A stretch of 8,379 nt of DNA, from positions 1-8,379 of the forward strand of contig CANCXY010000149.1 in NCBI GenBank assembly GCA_947381875.1. Reading direction: 5' to 3'. Positions 5,953 through 8,379 of the stretch are shown one piece after another. The translations under genes were made by a program, and so were the position numbers. Source of the stretch: an uncultured Clostridia bacterium. GTDB taxonomy: Bacteria > Bacillota > Clostridia > Oscillospirales > Ruminococcaceae. The notes below the pieces were generated by a model. It ran no database searches. It saw nothing but the letters and a program-made list of their open reading frames with translations, and was not told the origin of the DNA. Positions within the stretch are counted from its first letter, which is position 1, and every line of letters begins with the position of its first letter.

Positions 5953-6312
5953 ATGGTCAATAAACCAGATAAGAACGTGGCCCGCCTGCGCCGCCACCGC
6001 CGCGTGCGCGGCAAGGTCAGCGGCACGGCAGCCTGCCCGCGCCTTGACGTGTTCCGCTCCGCCCGGCACATTTACGCGCAGCTCATCGACGACGAGGCGG
6101 GCGTTACGCTCGCGAGCGCGTCCAGCCTCGAAAAGGGCTTCGACGGCTACGGCGGCAATGTGGAAGCCGCGCGCAAGGTGGGCGAGACGGTCGCGAAACG
6201 GGCCGCCGAAAAGGGCATCAAGAAGGCTGTGTACGACCGCGGCGGCTTTGTGTACCACGGCCGCGTGAAAGCACTGGCCGAGGGCGCCCGCGAGGGCGGC
6301 CTGGAGCTGTAA
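5953..6312 (+). CDS. rplR: 50S ribosomal protein L18
   Basis: L18 binds 5S rRNA together with L5 and helps install it in the central protuberance. The 119-residue product has a basic N-terminal tail (ARLRRHRRVRGKVSGT at 10-25), then the family pattern PRLDVFRSARHIYAQLIDD (29-47), TLASASS (52-58), a helix with NVEAARKVGETVAKRAAEKG (69-88), and the C-terminal FVYHGRVKALAEGAREGGLE (99-118), close to the usual Y-HGRVKALA-GAREGGL-F form. GGGAGGAG provides the binding site. It sits between rplF and rpsE in the standard order. Confidence 0.99.
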   Translation: MVNKPDKNVARLRRHRRVRGKVSGTAACPRLDVFRSARHIYAQLIDDEAGVTLASASSLEKGFDGYGGNVEAARKVGETVAKRAAEKGIKKAVYDRGGFVYHGRVKALAEGAREGGLEL

Positions 6313-6324
6313 GGAGGGATACAA

Positions 6325-6825
6325 ATGGAAATGATCGACGCATCCACACTGGACTTGCAGGAGAAGGTTGTTGCCATCAACCGTGTATCCAAAACCGTTA
6401 AGGGCGGCCGTGTCATGAAATTCAGCGCGCTGGTTGTCGTGGGCGACGGCAACGGCATCGTGGGCTTCGGCATGGGCAAAGCCGCCGAGGTGCCCGAGGC
6501 CATCCGCAAGGGCTGCGACGCCGCGAAGAAGAACCTGCACCGCATCAACATGAAGGGCACCACCATCCCCCACGAGACCGTGGGCGTGTTCGGCGCAGGC
6601 CGCGTGCTGCTGCGCCCCGCACCCGCCGGTACCGGCGTGATTGCGGGCGGCGCTGTGCGCGCCGTGCTGGAAGTGGCGGGCATCAAGGATATCCGCACCA
6701 AGTGCCAGCGCACCAATAACCCCTGCAACGTTGTGACGGCCACCGTACAGGGCCTGTGCAGCTTACAGAGCGCCGAGCAGGTTGCCGCCAAGCGCGGCAA
6801 GACCGTGCAGGAAATTTTAGGGTAA
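6325..6825 (+). CDS. rpsE: 30S ribosomal protein S5
   Basis: S5 lies at the mRNA entry channel with S3 and S4 and affects decoding accuracy. The 166-residue product has the N-terminal double-stranded-RNA-binding-like fold (about 10-75) with INRVSKTVKGGRVMKFSALV (18-37) and the signature GDGNGIVGFGMGKAAEVPEA (40-59). The C-terminal S5 domain carries GTGVIAGGAVRAVLEVAGI (102-120) and NNPCNVVTATVQGL (131-144). The loop around VSKTVKGGR, where changes in other bacteria give spectinomycin resistance, appears intact. TAAGGAGGG precedes the ATG, and rpmD follows after 15 bases. Confidence 0.99.
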   Translation: MEMIDASTLDLQEKVVAINRVSKTVKGGRVMKFSALVVVGDGNGIVGFGMGKAAEVPEAIRKGCDAAKKNLHRINMKGTTIPHETVGVFGAGRVLLRPAPAGTGVIAGGAVRAVLEVAGIKDIRTKCQRTNNPCNVVTATVQGLCSLQSAEQVAAKRGKTVQEILG

Positions 6826-6840
6826 GGGGGGCTGTGAGCT

Positions 6841-7029
6841 ATGGCTGAAGAAAAGAAAGTGACCGTGCGCCTCGCAAAGAGCCTGATTGGGCGCGGCGCA
6901 AAGCAGATCGCGACAGCAAACGCGCTGGGCCTCAAAAAGCCGGGCGACGTGGCCATACAGCCCGACAACGCGGCCACACGCGGCAAGATCGCGCTGATCT
7001 GCCACCTCGTAGAAGTCGCGGACGCGTAA
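6841..7029 (+). CDS. rpmD: 50S ribosomal protein L30
   Basis: L30 is a small large-subunit protein that is absent in some bacteria and present in most Bacillota. The 62-residue product matches the family: KKVTVRLAKSLIGRGAKQIA (5-24) corresponds to the usual V-L-KS-IGR--KQ-AT opening, ALGLKKPGDVAIQPDNAATR (28-47) to the LGL-K---------D----RG middle, and HLVEV (55-59) to the conserved end. The binding site is AAGGGGGG (6824-6831), lacking the A of GGAGG and so somewhat weak. It lies between rpsE and rplO as in the canonical spc order. Confidence 0.97.
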   Translation: MAEEKKVTVRLAKSLIGRGAKQIATANALGLKKPGDVAIQPDNAATRGKIALICHLVEVADA

Positions 7030-7052
7030 ATGATAGGAGGTGCAATTCGCTT

Positions 7053-7490
7053 ATGATGCTTCATGAATTACAGCCCGCCGCCGGGGCCTCGAAGCCGGCC
7101 AAGCGCCGCGGGCGCGGCGCGGGCAGCGGCAACGGCAAAACGGCCGGGTACGGCCACAAGGGCCAGAAGGCGCGCTCCGGGTCCAAACGGGCCGGGTTTG
7201 AGGGCGGCCAGATGCCTTTGCAGCGCCGCCTGCCCAAGCGCGGTTTCAACAATATTTTCGCCACGCGGTATGCTATCATAAATTTGAACGATCTGGAAAA
7301 ATTTGAAAACGGCGCGACGGTGGACGCCGCGGCGCTGAAAGAAGCGGGGATTGTGAAGAACACGCTGGACGGCGTGAAGGTACTCTCCACAGGCACGCTT
7401 ACCAAATCGCTCACTGTGAAAGTCGCCGCCTTCTCCGCCTCCGCCAAGGAGAAAATCGAGCAGGCAGGCGGGAAGGCTGAGGTGATTTAA
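7053..7490 (+). CDS. rplO: 50S ribosomal protein L15
   Basis: L15 is a late-assembly protein with a long basic N-terminal extension threading into 23S rRNA. The 145-residue product starts MMLHELQPAAGASKPAKRRG and has the glycine-rich basic extension GRGAGSGNGKTAGYGHKGQK (20-39) followed by FEGGQMPLQRRLPKRGF (49-65) and the globular C-terminal domain. Two ATG codons stand in tandem at 7053 and 7056. The first is preferred because the family start is M-x-LHEL, and AGGAGGT (7035-7041) precedes it; the second would shorten the protein by one residue. secY begins two bases after its stop. Confidence 0.99.
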   Translation: MMLHELQPAAGASKPAKRRGRGAGSGNGKTAGYGHKGQKARSGSKRAGFEGGQMPLQRRLPKRGFNNIFATRYAIINLNDLEKFENGATVDAAALKEAGIVKNTLDGVKVLSTGTLTKSLTVKVAAFSASAKEKIEQAGGKAEVI

Positions 7491-7492
7491 GC

Positions 7493-8379
7493 ATGCTGGA
7501 TACTTTCCGCAATGCCTGGAAGATCGAGGATCTGCGCAAAAAGCTGCTGTTCACGCTGCTGATTATCGTGCTGTTCCGCCTGGGCAGCGCCATCCCGGTG
7601 CCGTTCGTGACGGCCAGTGCGCTGAAGGACTTCATCGGCGCGCAGAGCGGCAGCATCCTGAACTATATTGATATGCTGACGGGCGGCTCGTTCTCGCGGG
7701 CGACGCTGTTCGCGCTGAGCGTGACGCCGTATATCAACGCCTCCATCATCATGCAGCTCCTGACGGTAGCCATCCCGGCACTGGAGCGCATGAGCAAGGA
7801 GGGCGAGGACGGCCGCAAGAAGATCACGCGCATCACGCGCTATGTGGGCGGCGGCATCGCGCTGGGCCTGGGCATCGGGTACTATTTCCTGCTGCGCAGC
7901 CAGGGCGCGCTGAAGTATCCCACGGGCGGCGCGGCGGTGTTCGCGGCTATCGTGATTATCCTCACGTTCGTCGCTGGGTCCATGCTCATCCAGTGGCTGG
8001 GCGAGCAGATTGACGTGAAGGGCATCGGCAACGGCATTTCCATCCTCATCTTCGCGGGCATCGTCTCGCGCGGGACGAGCATCTTCAGCACCATGCGCGA
8101 GTGGTGGCGCCTGGGGCTGGCGGGGGAAGTGAAATATTTCTTCCTCATCCCGCTGTTCCTGGTGCTGGCCGCGGCGGCGGTGGTGTTCGTCGTCATCCTG
8201 AACGCGGCGGAGCGCCGGATTCCGGTGCAGTACGCCAAGCGCGTGGTGGGGCGCAAGATGTACGGCGGGCAGTCCACGCATATCCCCATCAAGGTGAATA
8301 TGAGCGGCGTAATGCCCATCATCTTCGCGAGCGCGCTGGCCTCCATCCCGGCCACCATCGCCAGCTTCTTCCCGAACCT
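7493..8379 (+). CDS. secY: Protein translocase subunit SecY, partial (3' end outside window)
   Basis: SecY is the channel-forming membrane subunit of the Sec translocon, which moves unfolded proteins across or into the cytoplasmic membrane with SecE, SecG and SecA. Only about 295 residues of an expected 420-440 are present, because the window ends here. The start MLDTFRNAWKIEDLRKK leads into TM1 (about 18-36). The plug and TM2 region GGSFSRATLFALSVTPYINA is at 64-83. Further hydrophobic segments lie at about 116-135, 146-168, 177-192 and 215-237, then the cytoplasmic loop with ERRIPVQYAKR (240-250) and the beginning of TM7. The ATG at 7493 lies two bases after rplO and uses GAGGTGA (7479-7485), inside the end of rplO, as binding site, suggesting coupled translation. 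Confidence 0.98.
   Translation, partial: MLDTFRNAWKIEDLRKKLLFTLLIIVLFRLGSAIPVPFVTASALKDFIGAQSGSILNYIDMLTGGSFSRATLFALSVTPYINASIIMQLLTVAIPALERMSKEGEDGRKKITRITRYVGGGIALGLGIGYYFLLRSQGALKYPTGGAAVFAAIVIILTFVAGSMLIQWLGEQIDVKGIGNGISILIFAGIVSRGTSIFSTMREWWRLGLAGEVKYFFLIPLFLVLAAAAVVFVVILNAAERRIPVQYAKRVVGRKMYGGQSTHIPIKVNMSGVMPIIFASALASIPATIASFFPN

Noticed and set aside
7271..7279. Extended -10-like TGCTATCAT inside rplO, a possible promoter for secY
   Set aside because: No -35 match lies at a suitable distance, and the AT-richness is explained by the conserved YAIINLNDL peptide encoded there.

Overview
The window is a stretch of the bacterial S10-spc ribosomal-protein gene cluster, all on the + strand. 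It holds 17 complete ribosomal-protein genes and the first two thirds of secY. The order is the standard bacterial one: rplB-rpsS-rplV-rpsC-rplP-rpmC-rpsQ (S10 part), then rplN-rplX-rplE-rpsN-rpsH-rplF-rplR-rpsE-rpmD-rplO-secY (spc part). No gene is missing, broken or inserted, and I see no RNA gene, CRISPR array, transposase or other mobile gene.

Organism: most likely a GC-rich member of the Bacillota (Firmicutes), probably class Clostridia and an Oscillospiraceae/Ruminococcaceae-type gut lineage. The reasons are the strong AAGGAGG-type ribosome binding sites before most genes, the short zinc-binding S14 (61 aa, four Cys), an L24 with a C-terminal four-Cys zinc motif, protein sequences that read like Clostridia versions, and G/C-rich third codon positions. 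Assignment below class is a guess.

Layout: bases 1-143 are an array of small GC-rich hairpins, followed by a short AT-rich leader (144-196) to rplB. From 197 to 4787 eleven genes are packed with gaps of -1 to 33 bases. At 4788-4973 (186 bases) the packing breaks between rpsN and rpsH, and this gap holds a second array of the same hairpin family. From 4974 to the right edge seven more genes follow with gaps of 2 to 23 bases, ending inside secY.

The genes supply proteins of both ribosomal subunits plus the core subunit of the Sec translocon, and are very probably co-transcribed. No promoter or terminator is convincing inside the window, which fits an operon running through both edges.

I do not see a new gene system here. 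The most interesting structure is the pair of hairpin arrays placed between ribosomal-protein genes. The units share constant flanks, but their stem sequences vary with matching changes on both arms, so the ability to pair seems to be kept. Smaller points are two apparent insertions in ribosomal protein S3 and the non-standard initiation signals of the two genes directly after the arrays.
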